Positions 8,256 to 16,224 of a stretch of 28,880 nucleotides of DNA are shown here, piece by piece. A model generated the notes under the pieces. The model had not been told where the DNA came from and searched no databases. It saw only the letters and a list, made by a program, of their open reading frames with translations. Made by a program: the position numbers and the translations under genes. The DNA comes from JASFEQ01 sp050122535 (GTDB lineage: Bacteria > Desulfobacterota > DSM-4660 > Desulfatiglandales > HGW-15): NCBI GenBank assembly GCA_050122535.1, contig JASFIT010000006.1, forward strand, positions 1-28,880. Reading direction: 5' to 3'. The first letter of the stretch is position 1, and the number at the start of each line of letters is the position of its first letter.

Positions 8256-9908
8256 CTAGAACCCGAACCGTCGCCGACTCTGTTTAGAGGACTTCTTCGC
8301 GGGGTTCGATGTACCCACAATCACCTGCTGACCGACCTGCAGATCTCCCCGGACAATCTCTGTGAAGCTGCCGTCGGTGATACCGATCATGATATTTACA
8401 GGCGTGGGTTTTCCATCGTCGCCCAATACCCAGACGCGTCCTTGTGTCACCTGGTTGACCGCCCTGCCCTCCACGAATTGGCGGTACTTTACGCGCTGTT
8501 CTGGTGTGAGCATTTGAAGGAGGGGACCACGGTTGCGCGCACGAATGCGCTGGATTACGGCTCGGATCTCATCAGGGCTTGCTCCTTGTTGACGCATCCC
8601 TATGATCTGTTCGCGGGCCTTGTCAAACATAGCCTTGAGCTGTTTCTGCTGATCTTCATCCAGTTGGAGCGCCTCGGTGAGTTGTCTGATTCGCTTCTCT
8701 GCCTGCTGCGGTCCGCGGCCAGCTGGCCTGCCTGCAGCGACCGCACCTTTCGATTCATCCGCTCCAACACCAGAAGGACTAAAACGGAGTGCCGCATTGG
8801 CGACCTTGAGGGTCTCCGCTCGCTCGTTCACCACGATCTGGACGTTGGCGGTCATCCCGGGCAGCAAGCGTAGATCAGGGTTGTCTGCGGAGACCACGAC
8901 GGTGTATGTCACCACGTTCTGCACGGTCTGCGGTGCCTTTCGGATCTGCTTTACAAAGCCTTTGAATTCCTTTCCAGGGAAGGAGTCCACGGTGAATGTG
9001 ACCCGCTGTCCCTCCCGGATGCGTCCGATATCTGCCTCGTCCACATTGGTGTCCACCTGCATCTTGCGCAGGTCCTGGGCAATGGTAAAGAGCGTGGGCG
9101 CCTGGAGGCTCGCCGCTACAGTTTGTCCCACATCCACACTCCGCTCGACCACCACGCCATCCACCGGTGAGCGGATGACCGTGTGTTCCAGGTCCACCCT
9201 GCTCTGATGCAGCGCAGCCTCTCGTTGTTGCACTTGAGCAAGGGCGTGTTCCACCTGCGCTTTTGCCATTTTCAGCGTAGCCCTGCGTGAGCTGACCAGG
9301 GAGCCCTGGGCCTCTTCCTGCGCTTTTGCCGCGCTCAGTTGAGCAACAGCCTGGTCATAAATTGCAACAGCCTTGTCTATATCGCTCTCTGAGATGATTT
9401 TACTTTTATGAAGGGTTTTCTTACGATTGAGATCGCGCTCGGCATCCTCCACAGCCACACGCGCCTTTTCCGTTTGGGCCTTGGCTGCGTCCAATGCTGA
9501 ACGGGCGTTCTGAAGCTCTGCTTTGGACCGTTCCACGGCAGCACGCTGCATAGACACATTGGATTTGGACACGGCAAGCTCGGCCTCTGCCTGCTGCACG
9601 CGCGCCTGGAAATTCTCAGGGTCGATCCGGGCGATAACCTGGTCTTCGCGAACCTTTGAATTGAAGTCCGCCAAAAGCTCCATGATCTGGCCTGAAACCT
9701 GGGATCCCACTTGCACTGTAATCACCGCGTTGAGCGTACCCGTGGACGAGACCGTACTGATGATGGGACCGCGTTCAATACGGGCTAAGCGGAAGGTTGC
9801 GCTGTCGTCATCACTGCCTGAGAAGAGATATATCGCTACCGCCCCGATGGCGATAAGGGCCAAAATTACAAAAACCAGGACGCTGCGCACTGCACCAGAT
9901 TGTCTCAT
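8256..9908 (-). CDS. Periplasmic adaptor (MacA/HlyD family) with Spy/CpxP-like insertion
   Basis: A 550-residue membrane-fusion protein: one N-terminal membrane anchor (about 8-28), first lipoyl half with GTLNAVITVQVGSQVSG, a long Ala/Glu-rich coiled-coil hairpin (about 90-225), second lipoyl half (HTVIRSPVDGVVVERSVDVG) and beta-barrel. Family members are usually about 370-430 residues. The extra length is mainly a segment at about 375-485 rich in Gln/Arg/Glu helices with LDEDQQKQLKAMF and LTPEQRVKYRQF, resembling the LTxxQ motifs of Spy/CpxP periplasmic chaperones, inserted before the membrane-proximal domain (WVLGDDGKPTPVNI). It should bridge the permease to an outer-membrane channel not encoded here. 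It is the first gene of the operon; the ribosome site upstream of ATG 9906-9908 is weak. Confidence 0.9.
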   Translation of the reverse strand: MRQSGAVRSVLVFVILALIAIGAVAIYLFSGSDDDSATFRLARIERGPIISTVSSTGTLNAVITVQVGSQVSGQIMELLADFNSKVREDQVIARIDPENFQARVQQAEAELAVSKSNVSMQRAAVERSKAELQNARSALDAAKAQTEKARVAVEDAERDLNRKKTLHKSKIISESDIDKAVAIYDQAVAQLSAAKAQEEAQGSLVSSRRATLKMAKAQVEHALAQVQQREAALHQSRVDLEHTVIRSPVDGVVVERSVDVGQTVAASLQAPTLFTIAQDLRKMQVDTNVDEADIGRIREGQRVTFTVDSFPGKEFKGFVKQIRKAPQTVQNVVTYTVVVSADNPDLRLLPGMTANVQIVVNERAETLKVANAALRFSPSGVGADESKGAVAAGRPAGRGPQQAEKRIRQLTEALQLDEDQQKQLKAMFDKAREQIIGMRQQGASPDEIRAVIQRIRARNRGPLLQMLTPEQRVKYRQFVEGRAVNQVTQGRVWVLGDDGKPTPVNIMIGITDGSFTEIVRGDLQVGQQVIVGTSNPAKKSSKQSRRRFGF

Positions 9909-10078
9909 TTTCAGACACCCGCGAAAGATCTTATATTCACTGTCTTTTCGAGAAAGAGTATAGGGACAAAGAATCTATTGAGTCAATACAAAAATCTTTT
10001 GCAATATAAGAGGTTTAAGTTTAACACCACCTGGCAGACCAAATAGGTGACCCTGTAGGTATGATGCTTGAAACCTGA

Positions 10079-10097
10079 GGGTATAGCTGTTATACCC
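10079..10097. promoter_or_regulatory. Palindromic operator-like site upstream of abfD
   Basis: GGGTATA (10079-10085) and TATACCC (10091-10097) form a perfect 7-bp inverted repeat with a 5-nt centre, flanked by CTGA on the left and TCAG on the right. It lies about 50 nt before the abfD start in the divergent spacer to the adaptor gene. No T-run follows, so it is more likely a protein-binding site than a terminator. The rest of the 239-nt spacer shows nothing else I can name. Confidence 0.4.
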
Positions 10098-10147
10098 AAA
10101 TCAGGCGTACTTCAATACGCGTATGGAAAAAGGAGGAGAAGAAAATC

Positions 10148-11605
10148 ATGACACTTATGACAAAAGATCAATATATCTCAAGTCTAAGTGAACTTGAGCA
10201 TCGGGTTTTTGTTCGGGGAGAACAGATCGCGAGTGTGGCGGATCATTCCATATCCAGGCCGCCGGCCATGGCCATGGCTGAGACCTATTACCAGGCAGAA
10301 CAGGCAGAAATGCAATCGCTGTTCACGGCTGAGTCGCATCTCACCGGTGAGACGGTAAACCGCTTTACCCATGTACAGCACAGCGTGGATGATCTGATCA
10401 AGAAGATCCTCATGCTCAGGGAGATGGGGAGACGAACGGCCAGCTGTTTTCAGCGTTGTGCGGGTTTGGACTGCATCAATTCTGTCTATGCCATCACATA
10501 TGACATGGATCAGGCGTTTGGCACGCATTATCAGGAGCGCTTTATTGATTTCCTCAAGTATGTTCAGAGCAATGATCTCGTGACCGCGGCTTGCATGACA
10601 GATCCCAAAGGGGACCGAAGCCTATCGCCATCAAAACAGGAGGACAAGGATCAATATGTGCACATTGTGGAAGAGAAGAAAGACGGCATTGTGGTCCGAG
10701 GCGCAAAGCTCCATATAACGGGTGCCGTGAATTCGCACGAGTTGCTCGTCGTTCCCACAAGGGCCCTCAAAGAAGAAGACAAGAATTATGCGGTTTCCTT
10801 TGCCGTGCCGGCGGAGACGGAGGGAGTCACGTTTGTGTACGGGCGTCAACCCTCTGATACCAGGAGACTCGAAGAGCGCCGGCCGGATGTGGGTAATCTG
10901 TATTATGGGGGTTGTGAGTCCATGGTGGTCTTTGATGACGTCTTTGTGCCAGAGGAGCGGGTATTCATGAAAGGGGAATACCCTGTGACAGGTCGACTCG
11001 TGGAGCTTTTTGCCGCCCACCATCGGGCCAGCTACGGGGGTTGCAAAGTGGGTGTTGGGGATGTACTGATCGGTGCAACCGCGGCCATCGCCGAAGTCCA
11101 GGGCACTGAAACGGCCTCCCATTGCAAAGACAAACTGGCAGAGATGATCCACTTGAACGAGACCCTCCACGCGGCGGCATTGGCAAGCGCTGTCAAAGGC
11201 GTTCAGACACCCAGCGGTGCCTATGCGGTGGATCCCCTTCTGGCCAATGTATGCAAATTGAACGTGACCCGCTTTCCTTTTGAAATATCCCGATTGGCAC
11301 AGGATATTGCCGGGGGCATTCTGGTGACCATGCCTTCGCTGGAGGACCAAGAAAATCCGGACGTGGGGCCCTACGTGAGGAAGTATCTGGTGGGGAAATC
11401 AGGGGTAAGCGGAGAAAACCGTATGCGCCTGTTACGGCTCGTGGAGAACATCACGTTGGGTACGGGCGCGGTCTCCTATCTGACAGAATCTATCCACGGG
11501 GCAGGGTCCCCGCAGGCCCAAAAAATCATGATCCCTCGATTCTGTGACATTGAAGCAGCCAAATCCTATGCCTACCAGCTCTGCGGCATCGAAGATCAGC
11601 ATTGA
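10148..11605 (+). CDS. abfD: 4-hydroxybutyryl-CoA dehydratase / vinylacetyl-CoA isomerase
   Basis: This 485-residue flavin and [4Fe-4S] enzyme dehydrates 4-hydroxybutyryl-CoA to crotonyl-CoA and isomerises vinylacetyl-CoA, in aminobutyrate fermentation and related pathways. The four cluster ligands known from Clostridium aminobutyricum (C99, C103, H292, C299) correspond to C100, C104, H292 and C299 here (ASCFQRC and HRASYGGC). Active-site Glu257, Tyr296 and Lys300 are at the same numbers, and Glu448 before HGAGSPQAQ may replace Glu455. These residues separate it from flavin monooxygenases of the same superfamily. AGGAGGAG lies about 10 nt before the ATG. It is transcribed alone, divergent from the exporter, with a palindrome in its leader. 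Transferase and dehydrogenase partners for the full pathway are not in the window. Confidence 0.93.
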   Translation: MTLMTKDQYISSLSELEHRVFVRGEQIASVADHSISRPPAMAMAETYYQAEQAEMQSLFTAESHLTGETVNRFTHVQHSVDDLIKKILMLREMGRRTASCFQRCAGLDCINSVYAITYDMDQAFGTHYQERFIDFLKYVQSNDLVTAACMTDPKGDRSLSPSKQEDKDQYVHIVEEKKDGIVVRGAKLHITGAVNSHELLVVPTRALKEEDKNYAVSFAVPAETEGVTFVYGRQPSDTRRLEERRPDVGNLYYGGCESMVVFDDVFVPEERVFMKGEYPVTGRLVELFAAHHRASYGGCKVGVGDVLIGATAAIAEVQGTETASHCKDKLAEMIHLNETLHAAALASAVKGVQTPSGAYAVDPLLANVCKLNVTRFPFEISRLAQDIAGGILVTMPSLEDQENPDVGPYVRKYLVGKSGVSGENRMRLLRLVENITLGTGAVSYLTESIHGAGSPQAQKIMIPRFCDIEAAKSYAYQLCGIEDQH

Positions 11606-11643
11606 GCATCTCGGAGTCATCCCCAGGAGGCTTTGATAGTGAT

Positions 11644-11711
11644 AGGGACGTCCATAAGCATATAAATAACTTTATATCAAGAGAGTTACTTACTTAATTA
11701 TGGACGTCTCT
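11644..11711. repeat. Nested inverted repeat between abfD and the MBL gene
   Basis: AGGGACGTCCATAA (11644-11657) and TTATGGACGTCTCT (11698-11711) match as inverted arms at 13 of 14 positions. Inside, ATATAAA (11660-11666) pairs perfectly with TTTATAT (11671-11677). The structure ends about 58 nt before the chosen start of the next gene, so it could be an operator, a leader structure or a small mobile remnant. Confidence 0.5.
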
Positions 11712-11768
11712 CTCTCACCTCATGTGCCGGTCGAGTTTTCCCGTTACCAAAATCTGCAGGAGGAATCA

Positions 11769-12890
11769 ATGAAATCTCCAGTCAAGAAATTGGTTCTCAT
11801 ACTAGCTCTGCTTGGATCCCTTTTTTCATTTGCCCACTCTCAGGTAAGAGAATCTAATGAAGATAAGCAGATTCAATTAATGGAGCAAGCCATTAAGGAG
11901 GATCCGGCCCTCGCATCTATATTCAGATTTTTTGGCGATCCATATGAGTTGTTAGCACGCTTTAATGAAGGAAGAAGGAAGGCGGAAGAAAAATGGCAAA
12001 AGAAGCAGTCAACCATACGGAAGATCAAAAATTTAGGTACGACCAAAACACTTGAAATTTTACCCCTAATCGATTGGTATACGCGTGATGAAAGTCTCAA
12101 AGGGGAAGCAGGCGTTTCATACCTTATTAAGACTGACCAATCCAACATATTATTTGACGTGGGTCGTAATAGATATCAGACCGATCCATCTCCACTTCTA
12201 CACAATATGAAACAATTAGGCGTTACCTTAGATGACTTCGATACGCTTGTCATTTCCCACAATCATGGTGATCATATTGGCGGAAGGATTTGGCGGTATC
12301 AGAATACCTTTTCTTTAACGAGCCATCAAATTAACCTAGGAAAGAAGAGAATCTACACTCCCCTTCCGATGACTTATCCTGGACTTAATCCTATATACGC
12401 TGAGAATCCTATGATCCTTTCAAAGGGGGTTGCAACTATCGGGGTGATATCGAATCATATGTTCTTCCTCGGTCTGACGCCGGAGCAGGCGTTAGCGGTC
12501 AATGTAGATGACAGAGGGATTGTCCTTATTGTGGGTTGCGGGCATCAGACTTTGTCAAAAATATTAGAACGTGCTGAAGCATTATTTGATGAACCCATTT
12601 ACGGTCTAATTGGCGGTCTTCATTATCCTGTTACGGATTCAAGGGCGATGACCATGACTGGGATAAAACTACAGATGTATATTGGCACAGGCAAAGTACC
12701 TTGGAAACGTGTTACAATGGAGGAAGTGCAAAAAAATATCGACTTACTGAAGAAAAAAAATCCTGGTGTTGTGGGGCTTTCGCCGCACGACAGCTGCGAT
12801 GCCAGCCTCGCGGCATTTCGTCAAGCCTTTCCAGGAATCTATAAAGAAATCAAAGTTGGAGAAAACATCGTAGTGGGTAAGCATAGATAA
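11769..12890 (+). CDS. Exported metallo-beta-lactamase-fold hydrolase
   Basis: A 373-residue protein with a Sec signal peptide (KSPVKKLVLILALLGSLFS, likely cut after AHS about residue 24), so the mature enzyme is periplasmic. The metal motif HNHGDH is at 164-169, and conserved GLIGGLHYP and SPHDS (His340) complete the binuclear site. The arrangement resembles the MJ0301 / dihydropterin synthase-like branch of the superfamily, but those are cytoplasmic and I would not assign a substrate. ATG 11769 is preferred because AGGAGG ends 6 nt upstream and it begins a good signal peptide; an in-frame ATG at 11700 would add 23 residues and lies inside the inverted repeat. The gene is AT-richer than abfD. 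Residues 25-100 are a helical, charged segment before the catalytic domain. Confidence 0.85.
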   Translation: MKSPVKKLVLILALLGSLFSFAHSQVRESNEDKQIQLMEQAIKEDPALASIFRFFGDPYELLARFNEGRRKAEEKWQKKQSTIRKIKNLGTTKTLEILPLIDWYTRDESLKGEAGVSYLIKTDQSNILFDVGRNRYQTDPSPLLHNMKQLGVTLDDFDTLVISHNHGDHIGGRIWRYQNTFSLTSHQINLGKKRIYTPLPMTYPGLNPIYAENPMILSKGVATIGVISNHMFFLGLTPEQALAVNVDDRGIVLIVGCGHQTLSKILERAEALFDEPIYGLIGGLHYPVTDSRAMTMTGIKLQMYIGTGKVPWKRVTMEEVQKNIDLLKKKNPGVVGLSPHDSCDASLAAFRQAFPGIYKEIKVGENIVVGKHR

Positions 12891-12972
12891 GCATCCGTTA
12901 TTTTGCATACTCAGCCTTATGCAGCGGCAAAAACCCAACTTTGTTGTTCACGGAATCACCTCCGCAAATACG

Positions 12973-13011
12973 AAAGCCTCTGAAAGGATATAAAAATCCA
13001 TCAGAGGCTTT
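12973..13011 (+). terminator. Long hairpin after the MBL gene, probably a terminator
   Basis: AAAGCCTCTGA (12973-12983) pairs perfectly with TCAGAGGCTTT (13001-13011), and GGAT/ATCC pair again within the loop. Only three T residues follow, so termination is likely but not certain. It lies 82 nt after the stop codon. Confidence 0.55.
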
Positions 13012-13313
13012 GCTCATTCAGCCTTCTGGCAAATTCTCCCATAACCTTCTCCAGAAGGTTAAGAATCAGGAATGTGGCAAAAATGCCACATAACACTCTG
13101 GGCTGGGATGAAGCCGGCAGCCCAACTATCCATGCAAGTATTTGATTTTTATGGCTTATTGCTCGCCAACATCTTTGGTGGTATGCATATTGCTTCGATA
13201 GTCCTTAAAAGATCGATTTCGACGAGGGCAGAGATGGGTAAAGACCCAGCCAAAGATGGCCCAATGGCGTCAAGGAGGGGGAAGCTTTTAACAGATGGAA
13301 GAAGGAGAATGGA
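13012..13313 (+). other. Hairpin-rich stretch, possible structured RNA or leader
   Basis: Three further hairpins lie close together: AACCTTCT/AGAAGGTT (13043-13050, 13053-13060), ATGTGGCA/TGCCACAT (13072-13079, 13084-13091) and GGGCTG/CAGCCC (13100-13105, 13118-13123). A later one, TGGGT/ACCCA, lies near 13235-13250. They do not match a riboswitch consensus I know. An 81-codon plus-strand frame (13072-13317) runs through this stretch with a hydrophobic middle, but it has no ribosome site and starts inside a hairpin, so I do not call it a gene. Confidence 0.4.
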
Positions 13314-13391
13314 ATGAGGAACAACCTTATCAACTTTTCATTGTTTTTAATGATCGTATTTTTGGTCATAGCATTATCCTCTAAGATATGA
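13314..13391 (+). CDS. Putative 25-residue membrane peptide
   Basis: A small frame with an excellent ribosome site (AAGGAG, 6 nt before the ATG) encodes a short polar head (MRNNLIN), about 16 hydrophobic residues (FSLFLMIVFLVIALSS) and a Lys near the C terminus. That is the layout of a single-span small membrane protein. Its ATG overlaps the TGA of an upstream frame (ATGA), and its own TGA overlaps an ATG at 13388 in the same way. It is too short for homology judgement; it could be a real small protein, a leader peptide for the following gene, or chance. Confidence 0.45.
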   Translation: MRNNLINFSLFLMIVFLVIALSSKI

Positions 13392-13481
13392 TTCTGTACC
13401 GTGATAAAGGGATCGGCAGTTTGATTCTAAAGCGAGTTAATAAGCCGTTCACCGGTCCCAAATCACTTGGCAAGATGCAAT

Positions 13482-13778
13482 ATGGGGAAGATACACGTCT
13501 TACCAAAAGATGCCGAGAGCGGGCAGCCCTGTTTGCCCAACGAGTTACTGCCTCTCTATTACATGTCCGATCATTCTGTGATGGGGATTCTGGTCAGAGA
13601 ATTCAAGGAGGCCACGCTGATCCTTGAAAAGCAGAAATGGCCTCTAACCAAAACGGCTGCCAGTATAGAGGTCTTCTTTGACAATGCTGCTCACATGGAG
13701 GAGATATTTCGGGTATTCGAGAAATTTGGTTTAGATTTCGAAATAGCTGACATCCTGGATCAAGTCTATCAAGGGTGA
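13482..13778 (+). CDS. Small ACT-like hypothetical protein
   Basis: The 98-residue product begins MGKIHVLPKDAES and continues with a beta-alpha-beta-beta-alpha-beta pattern (SVMGILVREFKEATLILEK, SIEVFF, MEEIFRVFEKFGLDFEIADILDQVYQG) that resembles ACT-type ligand-binding modules. The convergent neighbour also ends in an ACT-like domain, so the two could be functionally linked, but this is inference. An in-frame TTG at 13467 is possible; neither start has a good ribosome site. The overlapping frame at 13388-13627 looks less protein-like and is not called. A short GGGTG/CACCC hairpin spans the stop codon (13773-13787). Confidence 0.6.
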   Translation: MGKIHVLPKDAESGQPCLPNELLPLYYMSDHSVMGILVREFKEATLILEKQKWPLTKTAASIEVFFDNAAHMEEIFRVFEKFGLDFEIADILDQVYQG

Positions 13779-13855
13779 TAAACACCCATCTTGCCTGGAT
13801 GGCGAGGTGGGGCATCTTTTGAACTATGCAATTTGAGACATGCAAAAGGCAGGAC

Positions 13856-14464
13856 TCAGGCTGTAGAAGAGACCACCTTGAAGCCAGCCTCCTGGAGAGC
13901 ACTGGCAATAGCTTCCACATCGCACTTTTCCAATCGAAAGAAATATGTGCGCCCTTCGCCAAGATCTTTTCCTGAAATCCCTACGCTTATGACCTCTCCC
14001 CCATTGCTTCTTATGAGCCCAGAGACACGCTCAAAGGCCTCGGGATCCTCCCCCAAAACCACATCTATTCTTGAGCTGGATTTCAGGAGACCCATCAATT
14101 CTATGAATGCCTCCACAAGGTCGGCCACGGTGATGATGCCCACAACTTGGCCATAAACATCCACGACAGGAAGGCCCCCTATCTTGTGGTAATATATGAG
14201 CTTGGCGGCATCCTCTATTTCTGTTTCTGGCGTGACGGTCAAGGGCTCAGTGATCATAACCCCCTCAATGGTGAGGTCCTCTATCAGAGAAGCCAGGAAT
14301 ACCTCTCGCAAGTCACTCTCTGTCACGAGCCCAATGAGTCTATGATTCTCCACCACAGGCAAGTGACGGATGGAATGCTCTCTCATCAGGTCCACACAAT
14401 CTTGAACCTTCTGATCCAGCGTGACAACAATTGGGTTTTTGACCATCCATTCTTCAACTTTCAT
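13856..14464 (-). CDS. CBS-pair protein with C-terminal ACT-like domain (AcuB-like)
   Basis: The 202-residue cytoplasmic protein has two tandem CBS motifs: about 1-58 (MKVEEWMVKNPIVV with HLPVVENHRLIGLVTESDL) and about 68-120 (MITEPLTVTPE with GLPVVDVYGQVVGIITVADL). A C-terminal ACT-like region follows (about 130-198). CBS pairs bind adenine nucleotides and report energy status; the CBS-ACT layout is that of AcuB-like regulators linked to acetyl-CoA or acetoin use. It begins 68 nt downstream of the CoA-ligase alpha gene on the same strand, so the two may be co-transcribed and the protein may sense nucleotides for that enzyme. GGGGGTG about 6 nt before the ATG serves as ribosome site. Domains are clear; role is inferred. 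Confidence 0.88.
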   Translation of the reverse strand: MKVEEWMVKNPIVVTLDQKVQDCVDLMREHSIRHLPVVENHRLIGLVTESDLREVFLASLIEDLTIEGVMITEPLTVTPETEIEDAAKLIYYHKIGGLPVVDVYGQVVGIITVADLVEAFIELMGLLKSSSRIDVVLGEDPEAFERVSGLIRSNGGEVISVGISGKDLGEGRTYFFRLEKCDVEAIASALQEAGFKVVSSTA

Positions 14465-14532
14465 TTCTCACACCCCCAGGCACCTTACCTGATTAATGAA
14501 TTTTATTCAAGGATTAGGGTCGGCCTCAGCCC

Positions 14533-15957
14533 TCATATTCCCGCTCTTATCCGAGCGTATCGGAGAGCCAAACCCATGGCCTTGATGGCACGCTCAGGAT
14601 GACTGAACACCGGGAACCCCAAATCTTCTAGACGCTCTGCCGTGTCACGGACAAGCCGCCTGTTTGGCCCGTAAACCCAGCTCACAAGGGGTTTCTGGTC
14701 GTGGTCCTTTACTTCCTCATAGGCCTCAATATACGCATCTCTGTTCGTCCCGGTTGCGTCTGCCCACATGACATTAAATAGGATGTCCACATTCTCATCC
14801 GCCATGACCGATTTAAGGATCTTGGGGTAAAGGGGCAAGAAATCCTTGACCACCGGGGCCATTGGCCCCACATCCACGGGCATGGCGCCCAATCCCGGAA
14901 ACATCCCATTGAGTATTTCGCTTGTTTTCGGCCTTAAACGGGTGACAGCCAGACCATATTTTGTCCCTTCGTCAGTAGCCAGCACTCCCACCCCACCCGT
15001 ATAACTGATAATACCCAACCGATTCCCTCGTGGCAGGGGTTGCATAGCAAAGATTTTGGGCAACTCGAATAGCTCACTAAATTCTCCAAGACGTAAAACA
15101 CCCCCTTGGCTGCAAGCCGCTTCAAAGATCTTATCATCAACCGCCATGGAGCCGGTGTGAGATTCTGACGCCTTTGCCCCCTCCTCTGTCCTTCCCGATT
15201 TCAAAATGAGAATGGGCTTTTGGGCGCTCACTCTTTTACAGATCTCAAGAAACCTTCGTCCGTCTCGGATGCTTTCCAGGTACATGCTGATTACTCTGGT
15301 TTTGGGATCCGCTTCCAGGTATTCCAGCATATCGCACTCGTCCAGATCGCATTTATTCCCAAAATCACAGATCTTGCTTACCCCAAAACCCAAGTCGGGA
15401 TAAGGAAACGCCTGGGGGTTGCTCACACCTGATTGGGAACATATGGCGACCGAGCCCGCCTTGAGTTTATAGTATCCCGCTTCATACGGACACGGATTGA
15501 GCCCATTGGAGGTGTTCACAATGCCTGCGGTGTTGGGACCGATTAGCCGAATGCCCCGCGCCCGGGCAAATTCCACGATTTCATTTTGCAGACGGGCTCC
15601 CTCCTGGTCCCTTTCAGCAAAACCGTCAGACACTAAAATGACCGCCTTGATGCCGTTCTGCGCACAGTCATCCAACACCCGGGGAACGGCTCGCGCATTG
15701 ATCATGATAAGGGCCATGTCTATGTCTGCACCAACTTCCTTGATAGCAGGATAAACCCGCAAGCCATGGACCACCTCACTTGCGGGATTGATGGGATAGA
15801 TCTCACCGCTGTAGCCCGCATTCAGCAGGGACTTTATGACCACATAGCCGCCGAAGAATCCCTCCCTGAGTGATCCAATGACAGCAATGCTGCGGGGCTC
15901 AAAAAACAGAGAGAGCTGACTCTTCGTGCTGTGTTTATTGGGAACCTTTTTCCCCAT
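14533..15957 (-). CDS. ADP-forming acyl-CoA synthetase, alpha subunit (CoA-binding)
   Basis: The 474-residue protein matches the alpha part of ADP-forming acetate-CoA ligases, which convert acyl-CoA, ADP and phosphate to acid, CoA and ATP. The N-terminal Rossmann CoA-binding domain spans about 15-145 (SIAVIGSLREGFFGG, LIGPNTAG). The succinyl-CoA-ligase-like regions follow, with SQSG at 174-177 and the phosphorylated histidine in ESHTGSM (His267). The C-terminal third (about 300-470) is the second flavodoxin-like ligase domain. The ATP-grasp beta subunit, which may be fused or separate, is absent from both flanks. The start ATG (15955-15957) lies 8 nt after the stop of the tpx remnant, with GGGGG close by. 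Substrate acid is not predictable; a CBS-ACT regulator follows. Confidence 0.87.
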   Translation of the reverse strand: MGKKVPNKHSTKSQLSLFFEPRSIAVIGSLREGFFGGYVVIKSLLNAGYSGEIYPINPASEVVHGLRVYPAIKEVGADIDMALIMINARAVPRVLDDCAQNGIKAVILVSDGFAERDQEGARLQNEIVEFARARGIRLIGPNTAGIVNTSNGLNPCPYEAGYYKLKAGSVAICSQSGVSNPQAFPYPDLGFGVSKICDFGNKCDLDECDMLEYLEADPKTRVISMYLESIRDGRRFLEICKRVSAQKPILILKSGRTEEGAKASESHTGSMAVDDKIFEAACSQGGVLRLGEFSELFELPKIFAMQPLPRGNRLGIISYTGGVGVLATDEGTKYGLAVTRLRPKTSEILNGMFPGLGAMPVDVGPMAPVVKDFLPLYPKILKSVMADENVDILFNVMWADATGTNRDAYIEAYEEVKDHDQKPLVSWVYGPNRRLVRDTAERLEDLGFPVFSHPERAIKAMGLALRYARIRAGI

Positions 15958-15965
15958 CTCCCCCC

Positions 15966-16224
15966 TTATTTTTCTTGAGCCAGTTGAGTGGCCTTGAGAA
16001 ACGCTTCTTCCATGTCTGGCATGTGTGTCATTTCAGGTACCACCCGGATGTATCGCACCTTCCCGTGCGTATCCACCAGAATCACGGAGCGTGCCAACAG
16101 CTTGAGACCATCCATGAGCAGCCCCATAAAGGATAAACCCTCTTTTCCACGGACCCCCTGGGGGATATGGCCCCAGGGTTTCTCATTGGCGCCTGGACCC
16201 TCCAGTGATCGGGATGTCTGTATT
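15966..16224 (-). pseudogene. tpx: 5'-truncated thiol peroxidase (Tpx) remnant
   Basis: Reading the minus strand from about 16224 to the TAA at 15966-15968 gives an open frame that ends GLKLLARSVILVDTHGKV, YIRVVPEMTHMPDMEEAF and ATQLAQEK. That matches the C-terminal beta-strand/helix of Tpx-type peroxiredoxins (LLARAVFVID, V.EIT..PDYE). Upstream the frame meets two TAA codons near 16225-16230 and the peroxidatic-Cys half is missing; no start codon with a ribosome site is present. About 85 residues of a normal 165-residue protein remain. The stop is 8 nt before the CoA-ligase start, so it was probably once the first gene of that operon. The fragment cannot be active. Confidence 0.7.

Noticed and set aside
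8217..8873. A 218-codon plus-strand frame opposite the adaptor gene
   Set aside because: Lies wholly inside the adaptor and the start of the ATPase gene; no domain pattern.
10631..11350. A 239-codon open frame antisense to abfD
   Set aside because: It is fully covered by abfD, whose catalytic residues are all recognisable, and its translation looks unlike any protein; a shadow of biased codons.
13072..13123. A riboswitch in the hairpin cluster
   Set aside because: Compared by eye with cyclic-di-GMP and TPP consensus; key conserved loops are missing.
13072..13317. An 81-codon frame with a hydrophobic middle
   Set aside because: Starts inside a perfect hairpin, has no ribosome site and shows no conserved pattern.
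13388..13627. A 79-codon frame starting at ATGA after the small membrane peptide
   Set aside because: It overlaps the better-looking ACT-like frame at 13482 and has no fold pattern, though the ATGA junction is noted.
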